Shown piece after piece: positions 15,840 to 23,168 of a DNA stretch of 64,000 nt (position 1 is its first letter; every line of letters starts with the position of its first letter). A program made the position numbers and the translations under genes. The stretch comes from an uncultured Clostridia bacterium (GTDB lineage: Bacteria; Bacillota; Clostridia; Christensenellales; QALW01): the NCBI GenBank assembly GCA_934434555.1, contig CAKRZX010000005.1:1-64000 (forward strand). The letters run 5' to 3'. The notes beneath the pieces were generated by a model. It did no database searches and was not told the DNA's origin. It saw only the letters and a program-made list of their open reading frames with translations.

Positions 15840-15850
15840 AGGAAAGAAAA

Positions 15851-16903
15851 ATGACACGGGAAATTACCGTAGGAAATAAAAAAATAGGCGGGGAGAACAG
15901 GGTTGTTATACAGTCGATGACCACTGCCGACACCGCAGACGCCGACAAAACGGCGGAACAGATACTCAGACTTGAAGACGCCGGCTGCGAAATCGTTCGA
16001 GCGTCGGTTTACGATATGAATGCGGCGAAAGCGTTTGGGAAAATCAAGGAAAAAATATCGATTCCGCTTGTTGCCGACGTGCATTTTGATTACCGTCTTG
16101 CCATTGCGGCGGTTGAAAACGGCGCGGATAAATTAAGAATCAATCCGGGCAATATCACTAACGAAAACGACATAAAGAAACTTGTTGACTGCGTAAAAAT
16201 GCACCGTATTCCCATAAGAATTGGCGTGAACGGCGGGAGTCTTTCGCCTAAAATCCGCGAGAAATACGGCGAGAATTCGCCCGAGGCGCTTGTCGCAAGC
16301 GCAATGGAAAACGTGCGTATTTTGGAAAATCAGGGCTTTTACGATATTTGCATTTCGGTTAAGTCGTCGGACGTGCGCAAAATGATTTCGGCGTACCGTC
16401 TGCTTGCGAATATGTGCGATTATCCGCTTCATTTAGGCGTTACCGAGGCGGGCACGGTGGATATAGGCACGGTCAAGAATGCAATAGGTATCGGTACGCT
16501 TCTGCTTGACGGCATAGGCGATACAATTCGAGTGTCACTGACCGGCGATCCGGTAAACGAAGTAATTGCCGCAAAGAATATTCTTAAAAGCATAGGGCTT
16601 TACGACAGCGGCGTGGAGATTATATCCTGCCCGATGTGCGCGCGGACACGCATTCCCCTTGAAAAGATTGTTGTCGAGGTCAAAGGGGCAACCGAAAAAA
16701 TAAAAAAGCCGCTTAAAGTAGCGGTTATGGGCTGCGTTGTGAACGGTCCGGGCGAGGCAAAGGACGCTGATATCGGAATTGCGGGCGGCGGAGGTAACGG
16801 AGAAAAAGCGGTTGTATTCAAAAACGGCGAAAAGCTTGCTTCCGGCGATTTGGACGAGATGAAAGCGCTGCTTATCAGGGAAATACATAATATGGCAGAG
16901 TAA
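15851..16903 (+). CDS. ispG: (E)-4-hydroxy-3-methylbut-2-enyl-diphosphate synthase
   Basis: A 350-residue iron-sulfur enzyme converting MEcPP to HMBPP, the penultimate MEP step. A TIM-barrel part comes first (VVIQSMTTADTADADKT, PLVADVHFDYRLA, KLRINPGNI), then the iron-sulfur domain with Cys residues in ISCPMCARTRI and the late GCVVNGPGEAKDADIG motif. ATG 15851 is 11 bases after the rseP stop, behind AGAGGAAAG. Last gene of the operon; a hairpin terminator follows. Confidence 0.97.
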   Translation: MTREITVGNKKIGGENRVVIQSMTTADTADADKTAEQILRLEDAGCEIVRASVYDMNAAKAFGKIKEKISIPLVADVHFDYRLAIAAVENGADKLRINPGNITNENDIKKLVDCVKMHRIPIRIGVNGGSLSPKIREKYGENSPEALVASAMENVRILENQGFYDICISVKSSDVRKMISAYRLLANMCDYPLHLGVTEAGTVDIGTVKNAIGIGTLLLDGIGDTIRVSLTGDPVNEVIAAKNILKSIGLYDSGVEIISCPMCARTRIPLEKIVVEVKGATEKIKKPLKVAVMGCVVNGPGEAKDADIGIAGGGGNGEKAVVFKNGEKLASGDLDEMKALLIREIHNMAE

Positions 16904-16915
16904 ATCGAATAAGTT

Positions 16916-16943
16916 AAAGCACGGAATTAATTTTCCGTGCTTT
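16916..16943. terminator. Terminator shared by convergent ispG operon and DUF2238 operon
   Basis: Stem GCACGGAA/TTCCGTGC (16919-16926 and 16933-16940) with A-rich and T-rich flanks. It overlaps the last codons of the minus-strand gene. Confidence 0.75.
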
Positions 16944-17658
16944 CGTTTTGCTGTTCGTCTTTTTGTTTGTCCTTTTGTTCTTCGGAGATGTATTCATATG
17001 TCCAGCCTTTGCGGTTCTTTATGGAAATAAAGCCGAGAACGGAAGCAAGCAGTGCACCGCAGCAGTCAACGATAATGTCTTTCATTGTGTCGCGCAGCGC
17101 CGCGTGTCCCACAAGATTTGTGCCGTCTTCAAAGCGGAATTTCTGCATATTCAGCCCTAAGATGCCGTCAAAGGTGTATTCGTAGATTTCCCAAACAGAA
17201 CCAATCATAACGGAAAAGGAAAAAGCAAATATACATATGAAAATGGGGGAAAGGTTTACGGCAATGCGCTTGTTCTGATTAAGAATAGCCACAAGCATAA
17301 ACCCGAACATACCTGTCATCATACTTGAACAGAAGTGAAGAACGTCGTCCCAGTGGGGAACGTTGTAGTAAAAACTTCTTACTTCGCCCAAAAAAATAGC
17401 GCCGTAAAGGAAAAGAATGTACATTATGTACAGTGCGGGCGGAATATCGAATTTTAATTTCTTTGCAAGCAAACTGGGCAGGTTAATAACTATTATGCCC
17501 AAAATACATTGAACAAGCATTAAAGCGTAATCCGCACGGGATTTTGTGTCGTTTTCATTCATAAAAAACGCCATTTTAAGTATCAGGTACACTATGGGTA
17601 CAATGAAACTTACAAGCACGAACCAATAAAGTATCTTTGTAACGTCAACTTTTTTCAT
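16927..17658 (-). CDS. DUF2238/YjdF-like membrane protein
   Basis: A 243-residue protein with about six hydrophobic helices. Conserved polar motifs lie between them: PHWDDVLHFCSSMMTGMFGF, SVWEIYEYTFDGILGLNMQ and LRDTMKDIIVDCCGALL. This WD..LH / WEI.E / DTM.D..D pattern is what I associate with the DUF2238 (YjdF) family, whose function is unknown. The C-terminus is a hydrophilic Lys/Glu/Gln-rich tail. Last gene of the six-gene minus operon, 2 bases after the previous ORF. Ribosome site GAGGAG before ATG 17658. Confidence 0.7.
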   Translation of the reverse strand: MKKVDVTKILYWFVLVSFIVPIVYLILKMAFFMNENDTKSRADYALMLVQCILGIIVINLPSLLAKKLKFDIPPALYIMYILFLYGAIFLGEVRSFYYNVPHWDDVLHFCSSMMTGMFGFMLVAILNQNKRIAVNLSPIFICIFAFSFSVMIGSVWEIYEYTFDGILGLNMQKFRFEDGTNLVGHAALRDTMKDIIVDCCGALLASVLGFISIKNRKGWTYEYISEEQKDKQKDEQQNESTEN

Positions 17659-17660
17659 AC

Positions 17661-17936
17661 TTAAACTCTCCTCATAGTTAAGATAAACATTACGACTATC
17701 ATCAGGTACAGGTAGAATAGAAAAGCGATTTTTATTATAAAGTAGTTTTTTGATAGGTTTTTCGCCCTGTTCTCAAAAGTTTGCAGCGCCATTGCGGTAA
17801 CGGGCAGAAGCAGAGTGCCCATAAGCAGATAATTGCCTACCCGCGGTGTAATTGCCCAACGAAAATACGTTGCGGCAATAAGTAATATAAGGGATACGGG
17901 AAAGAGTATCCATAAGATAGTGCGCGCCGTTTTCAT
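17661..17936 (-). CDS. Small membrane protein, three predicted helices
   Basis: A 91-residue protein with hydrophobic segments at about residues 7-25, 33-52 and 65-88, and a positively charged loop NRAKNLSKN between the second and third. I do not recognise a family. Its ATG overlaps the PFL gene stop by one base (TGATG), so translation is probably coupled. It is followed after 2 bases by the DUF2238 gene, suggesting the two membrane proteins work together. Confidence 0.65.
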   Translation of the reverse strand: MKTARTILWILFPVSLILLIAATYFRWAITPRVGNYLLMGTLLLPVTAMALQTFENRAKNLSKNYFIIKIAFLFYLYLMIVVMFILTMRRV

Positions 17937-19294
17937 CAGTTTTTAAGGCTTTGCAGCGGTGCGGGAATACGCCCTGCACGGGAAATGAATTTTGAACAGT
18001 CAGCACTGTTCACGGACATGACGGGTGCTTCGCCCAAAAGCCCGCCGAATGAAACGCTGTCGCCTACGGTTTTACCGATAACAGGGATTATTCTTACCGC
18101 TGTGGTCTTCGAGTTTACCATACCGATAGCCGCTTCGTCGGCAATAATTCCCGAAAGCGTTTCGGCGCTTGTATCGCCCGGCACGGCAATCATATCAAGC
18201 CCCACGGAGCAAACGCACGTCATTGCTTCAAGTTTTTCAAGGGTCAGAACGCCGGAACGCGCGGCATTTATCATACCGATATCCTCGCTTACGGGGATAA
18301 ACGCACCCGAAAGCCCGCCCACGTAACTTGACGCCATAACTCCGCCTTTTTTTACTGCATCGTTAAGCATTGCAAGGGCAGCGGTCGTGCCGGGACCGCC
18401 GGTAGATGAAAGCCCCATTTCCTCTAAAATATGCGCAACACTGTCGCCCATAGTGGGTGTGGGGGCAAGGGAAAGGTCAACAATTCCGAACTGCGCGCCC
18501 AAATCTTCGGCGGCGCGGGTTGCAACAAGTTGTCCCATACGGGTAATCTTAAACGCCGTTTTCTTTATTTCTTCGGCAAGTTCGCCTAACGTTGCGTCGG
18601 GCATTTTTTCGATTGCGCACTTTACAACGCCGGGACCGCTGACGCCCACGTTTATAACGCAGTCACCCTCGCCTGCGCCTAAAAATGCGCCCGCCATAAA
18701 GGGATTATCCTCAACAGCATTGCAGAAAACAACAAGTTTTGCGCAGCCGATTGAGCCGTTATCTTTTGTCCTTTCGGCGGTCTTCTTTATTATTACGCCC
18801 ATAGTTTTAACCGCATCCATATTTATTCCCGCGCGGGTTGAACCGATATTTACAGATGAACAAATATGGTCGGTAACGGCAAGGGCTTCGGGAATACTGT
18901 TTATAACCGCCGCGTCACCGGGCGTGATTCCCTTGTGAACGAGAGCGGAAAAACCGCCCAAAAAGTTTACGCCTGCTTCACAAGCCGCTTTTTCAAGGGC
19001 AAGGGCAAAACAAACCGCATCGTCAACCCGTGAGGCGGAGGCGATATGGGCGATAGGGGTAACCGAAATGCGCTTGTTTACTATGGGAATGCCGAGCGTC
19101 CGCTCGATTTTCTCGCATTTTGTAACAAGATGTTCGGCTTTTTTGCAGATTTTGTCGTAAATGCGTGCGCAAGCCTTATCTTTGTCGCTGTCGGCACAGT
19201 CGTAAAGAGAAATGCCCATTGTTACCGTGCGCACGTCAAGATGCTGATTGTCAAGCATCTGAATCGTTTCGTTTACTTCGTTGAAATTTATCAT
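17936..19294 (-). CDS. PFL family protein (DUF711 / UPF0210)
   Basis: A 452-residue soluble protein. It begins with the family-typical segment where NETIQMLDNQHLDVRTVTMG precedes ISLYDCAD, and it contains long Gly/Ala-rich stretches (AVINSIPEALAVTDHICSSVNIGSTRAGINMDAV, here only noted as a region; NVGVSGPGVVKCAIEKM; PTPTMGDSVAHILEEMGL). It is full length for the family (about 450). Biochemical function is not established; the fold is related to glycyl-radical-type barrels by annotation. Almost always paired with an ACT-domain protein, as here, where the ACT gene ends 5 bases upstream. Confidence 0.88.
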   Translation of the reverse strand: MINFNEVNETIQMLDNQHLDVRTVTMGISLYDCADSDKDKACARIYDKICKKAEHLVTKCEKIERTLGIPIVNKRISVTPIAHIASASRVDDAVCFALALEKAACEAGVNFLGGFSALVHKGITPGDAAVINSIPEALAVTDHICSSVNIGSTRAGINMDAVKTMGVIIKKTAERTKDNGSIGCAKLVVFCNAVEDNPFMAGAFLGAGEGDCVINVGVSGPGVVKCAIEKMPDATLGELAEEIKKTAFKITRMGQLVATRAAEDLGAQFGIVDLSLAPTPTMGDSVAHILEEMGLSSTGGPGTTAALAMLNDAVKKGGVMASSYVGGLSGAFIPVSEDIGMINAARSGVLTLEKLEAMTCVCSVGLDMIAVPGDTSAETLSGIIADEAAIGMVNSKTTAVRIIPVIGKTVGDSVSFGGLLGEAPVMSVNSADCSKFISRAGRIPAPLQSLKN

Positions 19295-19299
19295 AGTTT

Positions 19300-19563
19300 C
19301 TAAATCCTGTGCATTGAATTAAAAATGTCTTCGCTCTGAATTCTTACTTCAAGTTCACCGTCAAAGTTTTTGAATTCTTCCTGCAATCCCGCAATATCAA
19401 TGTTGCTGTTTTCAAGGCTGATGAACATTACCATTGAAAAGTAGTTGTGCAGAATCGTCTGCGTAATGTCAAGAATGTTTACATTGTGCTTTGCAAGGCG
19501 TGTGCTTACATCGGCGATGATGCCGACCCTGTCACACCCTAAAACCGTCAAAAAAGCCTTCAT
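19300..19563 (-). CDS. ACT domain-containing protein (UPF0237)
   Basis: An 87-residue protein that is a single ACT domain: KAFLTVLGCDRVGIIADVS with the ligand-loop DRVGI, then ILDITQTILHNYFSMVM. ACT domains bind amino acids or other small effectors. Its adjacency to the PFL gene is strongly conserved in Firmicutes, which suggests a regulatory partner role. ATG 19563 is behind AAGGAG. Confidence 0.88.
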   Translation of the reverse strand: MKAFLTVLGCDRVGIIADVSTRLAKHNVNILDITQTILHNYFSMVMFISLENSNIDIAGLQEEFKNFDGELEVRIQSEDIFNSMHRI

Positions 19564-19564
19564 T

Positions 19565-19936
19565 TTATTCTCCTTTTTGTATAAGTATGATTTTGCATTT
19601 GTCTTTCAGCTTATGTTCGAGAACGGAAATAAAACCGTTGTCACGGTCGTTTTTGCCCGGCAGACCGAAAATCGCCGTATGTATATGCTTTTCGTCAACG
19701 AATTTGCATATTGTTTCGATAACGTCGTCAGAGTGGATAACCGTCATATCCGCACCCGCTCTTTGTGAAACGCCGTAAAGATATTCAAGAGCGGAAGCGT
19801 CGTTGTCGCTGCCCATAAAAGATTTTCCCGTTTTTGCAACGTGAAGCACAAAAAGTTCGCCCTTTTCCTCTTCTGCGGCGTGAATAAGTTGCTCGCAGGT
19901 GTTTTGGAGCGTAACGCATACCATTATTCTGTTCAA
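19565..19936 (-). CDS. Universal stress protein-like protein
   Basis: A 123-residue Rossmann-like protein: strand 1 RIMVCVTL, a helix, then GELFVLHVAK, TVIHSDDVIETICKFVDE and HTAIFGLPGK, ending with a strand KCKIILIQ. This is close to UspA/KdpD-type USP domains of Clostridia. The Gly-rich ATP loop (GxxGS/T) is weak (GLPGKND), so nucleotide binding is uncertain. Start TTG 19936 lies nine bases after AAGGA, inside the end of the upstream gene. Confidence 0.65.
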   Translation of the reverse strand: MNRIMVCVTLQNTCEQLIHAAEEEKGELFVLHVAKTGKSFMGSDNDASALEYLYGVSQRAGADMTVIHSDDVIETICKFVDEKHIHTAIFGLPGKNDRDNGFISVLEHKLKDKCKIILIQKGE

Positions 19937-19941
19937 ATTTT

Positions 19942-20406
19942 TCAGTCCTTTATTTCGATAATTATGTTGCGGTGAGTAACAAACGTATACTCGTCGCCGG
20001 GTTTCAGTTCCGGGCGGGGCAGCGATTTTATAAAATACAGCGTGCGCGTGTATCCTTCGCCGTCATCGGAACGGTAAGAAGTGTTCAGCCTTAAAAGCTC
20101 TACGCCGTTTTCTTCGGTTTCGCCGTCAAATCCGATAAAAACAAATTTATCCTCGGTTTTCAAGCCTGTTGCGATTTCCCTGAAAAGTTTTGCGTGCTTG
20201 ATATTCTTAAAGCAAAGCAGAAAATAATATGCAGAGCATATAAGAACGGATAAAATGCCCGCAACAACCGAAACGAAAAGTTTATTTGATAAAAATGAGA
20301 GTATGTAGCCCGCAATACAGATAACAAGTACCGCGGCAAATCCCGCAATTGTGCGGGTGAGAGATTTGTTTTGTTTATCGATGATTTTTGTGTTTAAGAT
20401 TTTCAT
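19942..20406 (-). CDS. Hypothetical membrane protein
   Basis: A 154-residue protein with two adjacent hydrophobic helices at about residues 20-40 and 43-65 and a soluble C-terminal region of mixed strands (FVFIGFDGETEENGVELLRL, YTFVTHRNIIIEIKD). No family recognised. First gene of the six-gene minus operon. ATG 20406 is preferred, seven bases after AGGTG; a GTG three codons earlier is possible. An extended -10 promoter lies about 90 bases upstream. Confidence 0.6.
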   Translation of the reverse strand: MKILNTKIIDKQNKSLTRTIAGFAAVLVICIAGYILSFLSNKLFVSVVAGILSVLICSAYYFLLCFKNIKHAKLFREIATGLKTEDKFVFIGFDGETEENGVELLRLNTSYRSDDGEGYTRTLYFIKSLPRPELKPGDEYTFVTHRNIIIEIKD

Positions 20407-20492
20407 ATAAAGCACCTGTGAGTATTGTTATGCATAATTTTGCCTGAACACATCAATAAAAACGCTTATGAGTATTTTTATAACCACATAGT

Positions 20493-20501
20493 ATTATACC
20501 A
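20493..20501 (-). promoter_or_regulatory. Extended -10 promoter of the PFL operon
   Basis: TGGTATAAT on the minus strand with no good -35, consistent with an extended -10 promoter. The 174-base gap 20416-20589 otherwise holds only the htrA terminator. Confidence 0.55.
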
Positions 20502-20542
20502 AAAAAAGTGCATTTGCGCTATTAAAATTTTTCATTTGTGCA

Positions 20543-20573
20543 TAAAAAGGAGAAAGCCCGTAAGGCTTTCTCC
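20543..20573 (-). terminator. Terminator of htrA
   Basis: Perfect 10-bp stem GGAGAAAGCC/GGCTTTCTCC followed on the minus strand by TTTTT. Confidence 0.9.
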
Positions 20574-20589
20574 AAAACCTTGAATGAAT

Positions 20590-21939
20590 TTAATTCGCTT
20601 CCGAAAGAGTAACTTCAACGGTTATGGGTGTTGACGAATACTGTACAGCCCAGCCGTTAAGCGACGCGCGGTAAATGGTAAGAGTAACTTTGTCGCCGGG
20701 TTTTTTGGAAAGTATATACGATGAATAATCCGACATTGTGGAGATTGTTTTGCCGTCAATGGCGCTAATAATATCGTATTTTTTCAATCCCGCCTGTGCT
20801 TCGGCATCGCCGGAAACAGCGGTAATGCACAAGCCGCCGGGCAGCGAATGCGTATTTGTAACTCGGAACACACTTGACGCAAGAGCAAGAGAAATGTTGA
20901 GCGTTGCGCGGTTCTTGACGTGACCGTAATTCATAAGGTCGTTAATAATCGGCGCAGCCTCATCGTAGGTTATCGCAAAGCCCATACTTTCATATCCGCT
21001 TGCAACGATTTTTGAAGAGGTTATGCCTATAACGTGTCCGTAAAGGTCAACCAGGGGACCGCCGCTGTTTCCGGGGTTGATAGCGGTATCTGTCTGAATG
21101 CAGTGCATTACGTAGCCCGTATCGGAATCCTGAATGGAGCGGTCAACAGCCGAAATAATACCCTTTGTAACAGAAGAGAAGAACTCAATACCGCCCGGAT
21201 TTCCGATTGCAAGTACCGTATCGGCAACGCTGCAACCCTCAACGGAAGAGAAGGTTGCCGCTTGAAGATTAAGACCGGTGGGGTCGATTTTCAAAAGCGC
21301 CAAGTCCGTAACGGTGTCGGAACCGACAATTTGAGCGTCACAGACGGTACCGTTATTGAGCACTACCTGTACCGAACTTGCATCTGCGATAACGTGAGCG
21401 TTCGTTATAATATATCCGTCATTGCGGCTGATTATTCCGCTTCCCTGACTGTAAAGGGAAGAAGAATCAACACTTCCGAAAGAATTGTTGGATTTGTATG
21501 TCTGAATGCAAACAACGCTGGGGATAACTTTTGCCGCCGCCTGCTGTGCGGTAAGCAATTCACCCTCAACAATCGTGGGAGTGGGAGTAGGTGCAACCTG
21601 AACAACGCTTTCAAAGGCATTTTCACCGCCGTTTGAACTGCTGCCCAGTGTTGCGGTCGCGGTGGGGCTTTCCAAAGCACCTTCGCCGGCATTATTGTTC
21701 TTTGAGCGTGTAATCAGCGCCCAGCCGCTTATGCCCGCCGCCGTGGCGGAAACGCAAAGAAGTACCGCAATTATTGCAATAAAAACACCGTTGCCGTGCT
21801 TCTTCTTGGGAGCGCCCGTGTTCGTATTGTACGGACTGCCCTGATTGTTAAAATCTGAGTTCGGATTGTAGGTATAGCGAATGTCCGAATACTCGTTGTT
21901 ATTTTGTTCATTAGGGTTATTAAAATTGTTTTCTGACAT
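20590..21939 (-). CDS. HtrA/DegP-type serine protease with PDZ domain
   Basis: A 449-residue membrane-anchored S1C protease for quality control of exported proteins. The N-terminal 45 residues are Asn/Gln-rich and cytoplasmic; one transmembrane helix lies at about 47-72 (VFIAIIAVLLCVSATAAGIS), and a Ser/Thr/Pro linker follows. The catalytic triad is visible: His in ITNAHVIADA, Asp in VTDLALLKID, Ser in NPGNSGGPLVDL. A PDZ domain occupies about 350-445. ATG 21939 is behind GAGGG; an upstream ATG (21957) has no ribosome site. Monocistronic. It could be called HtrA, HtrB or YyxA; the paralogue cannot be fixed. Confidence 0.93.
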   Translation of the reverse strand: MSENNFNNPNEQNNNEYSDIRYTYNPNSDFNNQGSPYNTNTGAPKKKHGNGVFIAIIAVLLCVSATAAGISGWALITRSKNNNAGEGALESPTATATLGSSSNGGENAFESVVQVAPTPTPTIVEGELLTAQQAAAKVIPSVVCIQTYKSNNSFGSVDSSSLYSQGSGIISRNDGYIITNAHVIADASSVQVVLNNGTVCDAQIVGSDTVTDLALLKIDPTGLNLQAATFSSVEGCSVADTVLAIGNPGGIEFFSSVTKGIISAVDRSIQDSDTGYVMHCIQTDTAINPGNSGGPLVDLYGHVIGITSSKIVASGYESMGFAITYDEAAPIINDLMNYGHVKNRATLNISLALASSVFRVTNTHSLPGGLCITAVSGDAEAQAGLKKYDIISAIDGKTISTMSDYSSYILSKKPGDKVTLTIYRASLNGWAVQYSSTPITVEVTLSEAN

Positions 21940-22011
21940 TTTTAGTCCCTCTTTCATTTTTGATTTACGGCTATATTATAACCGTCAAGTATGAAAGATG
22001 TATGATATAAA

Positions 22012-22047
22012 ATAAAAATAAAAGCGAAAGCAAACAGTGCTTTCGCT
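22012..22047 (-). terminator. Terminator of rpsF-ssb-rpsR
   Basis: Stem AGCGAAAGCA/TGCTTTCGCT (22023-22047) followed on the minus strand by a T-rich run. Confidence 0.85.
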
Positions 22048-22059
22048 AAAAATTATTCA

Positions 22060-22308
22060 TCAGTCAACGCTGTAAGGAAGAAGAGCAACAGTGCGGGCAC
22101 GTTTAATGGCCTGAGCCAGTTCACGCTGATGCTTTGCACAGGTGCCGGTCATTCTGCGGGGTTGAATCTTGCCGCGCTCGGAAATGAACTTGCGGAGTTT
22201 GGCAACATCTTTGTAATCGATTGATTCAACGTGGTCTGCACAGAACTGACAAACTTTTCTTCTGGGTCTGCGATTACCGCGAACCTTCTTAAAATCCTTC
22301 TCGGACAT
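22060..22308 (-). CDS. rpsR: 30S ribosomal protein S18
   Basis: An 82-residue S18. Conserved features are the basic N-terminus KKVRGNRRPRRKVCQFCADH (with a CxxC pair), then IDYKDVAKLRKFISERGKIQPRR and TGTCAKHQRELAQAIKRAR. It pairs with S6 on the platform of the 30S subunit. The extra Cys pair fits the zinc-type C+ variant. Ribosome site GGAGG before ATG 22308. Last gene of the rpsF-ssb-rpsR operon. Confidence 0.96.
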   Translation of the reverse strand: MSEKDFKKVRGNRRPRRKVCQFCADHVESIDYKDVAKLRKFISERGKIQPRRMTGTCAKHQRELAQAIKRARTVALLPYSVD

Positions 22309-22330
22309 AATAATTACCTCCTAATTAGTA

Positions 22331-22753
22331 TCAGAACGGGATATCCTCATCGTCAACGGTTTGCATATTCTCACCGAATGGGGGATTCCCTAAACTTGCC
22401 ACACGGGTGGCATCGTCGTTACTGTCGCCGCCGCCGGGACGACCGAGGAACTGAACCTCGTCGGCTACAACTTCGGTAACATAACGCTTTGAACCGTCCT
22501 GGGCATCGTAAGTACGTGTCTGGATAGAACCGCATACGGCTGCCTGACTGCCCTTACGCAGATACTTAGCGCAGTTTTCGGCCTGAGCCCTCCAAACAAC
22601 TATCGGAATAAAGTCAGCCTCACGGGTTTGTGAATCGCGGGACGCAAAACGGCGCTGAACCGCAAGTGTAAAACTGCAAACGGCAAGACCGCTGCCCGTA
22701 GCCCTGAGTTCCGGGTCTCTTGTAAGATTCCCAATAAGCATTACTCTGTTCAT
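22331..22753 (-). CDS. ssb: Single-stranded DNA-binding protein
   Basis: A 140-residue SSB with one OB fold (MNRVMLIGNLTRDPELR, FTLAVQRRF, IVVWRAQAENCAKYLRKGSQAAVCGSIQTRTYD) and a short linker. The acidic C-terminal tip DDEDIPF recruits partner proteins. Length is a little under the Bacillus one (172). Sandwiched between rpsF and rpsR as in most Firmicutes. A role with AddAB and PcrA encoded nearby is expected from general knowledge only. Confidence 0.96.
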   Translation of the reverse strand: MNRVMLIGNLTRDPELRATGSGLAVCSFTLAVQRRFASRDSQTREADFIPIVVWRAQAENCAKYLRKGSQAAVCGSIQTRTYDAQDGSKRYVTEVVADEVQFLGRPGGGDSNDDATRVASLGNPPFGENMQTVDDEDIPF

Positions 22754-22778
22754 AATCAGATACCCCTAAAATCCAAAA

Positions 22779-23060
22779 TTATTTTTTGATAACGATAAAG
22801 CGCATAATGTCCTCGTTAATCTTGAAGTTTCTTTCAAGTTCAGCGGGGAAAGCAGGTGCTGCCGAGAAGTTCATAAGAACGTAGAAGCCTTCGTTCATGA
22901 AGTTAATCTCGTAAGCAAGTTTTTTAATGCCCTGCTCTTCGATACCGTCAACAACACCGCCGTTCTCTGTAACAAGCGCGGAAAACTTTTCGATAACCGC
23001 TTTAACAGCCTCACCGTCAAGTTTCGGGTTGATGATATAGAGTGCCTCGTAATTATTCAT
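22779..23060 (-). CDS. rpsF: 30S ribosomal protein S6
   Basis: A 93-residue S6: N-terminal NNYEALYIINPKLD, the middle IEEQGIKKLAYEINFMNEGFYVLMNF, and C-terminal FKINEDIMRFIVIK. It binds S18 and the 16S platform. Two starts are possible: ATG 23060 (ten bases from GGAGG) and TTG 23066 (four bases). The ATG matches the usual MNxYE N-terminus, so I use it. First gene of the operon; promoter at 23131-23160. Confidence 0.95.
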   Translation of the reverse strand: MNNYEALYIINPKLDGEAVKAVIEKFSALVTENGGVVDGIEEQGIKKLAYEINFMNEGFYVLMNFSAAPAFPAELERNFKINEDIMRFIVIKK

Positions 23061-23130
23061 ACCCAATTCACCTCCTTATGGTCTTAGGCGTTTTTTCATA
23101 AAAACGCAAGGATAATTTATCTGCCCGCAT

Positions 23131-23160
23131 ATAATATCACATAATGCTTTATTTTGGCAA
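23131..23160 (-). promoter_or_regulatory. Promoter of rpsF-ssb-rpsR
   Basis: Minus strand: TTGCCA, 18-nt spacer, TATTAT, with AAAAAAGTGC before the -35. It lies across the very end of the addA region, so addA has little room for its own terminator. The leader contains a GCGTTTTT/AAAAACGC hairpin. Confidence 0.75.
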
Positions 23161-23168
23161 GCACTTTT

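Noticed and set aside
21960..22000. Promoter of htrA from TTGACG and TATAAT on the minus strand
   Set aside because: The two hexamers are only two bases apart, and no well-spaced partner for either was found, so no promoter is annotated.
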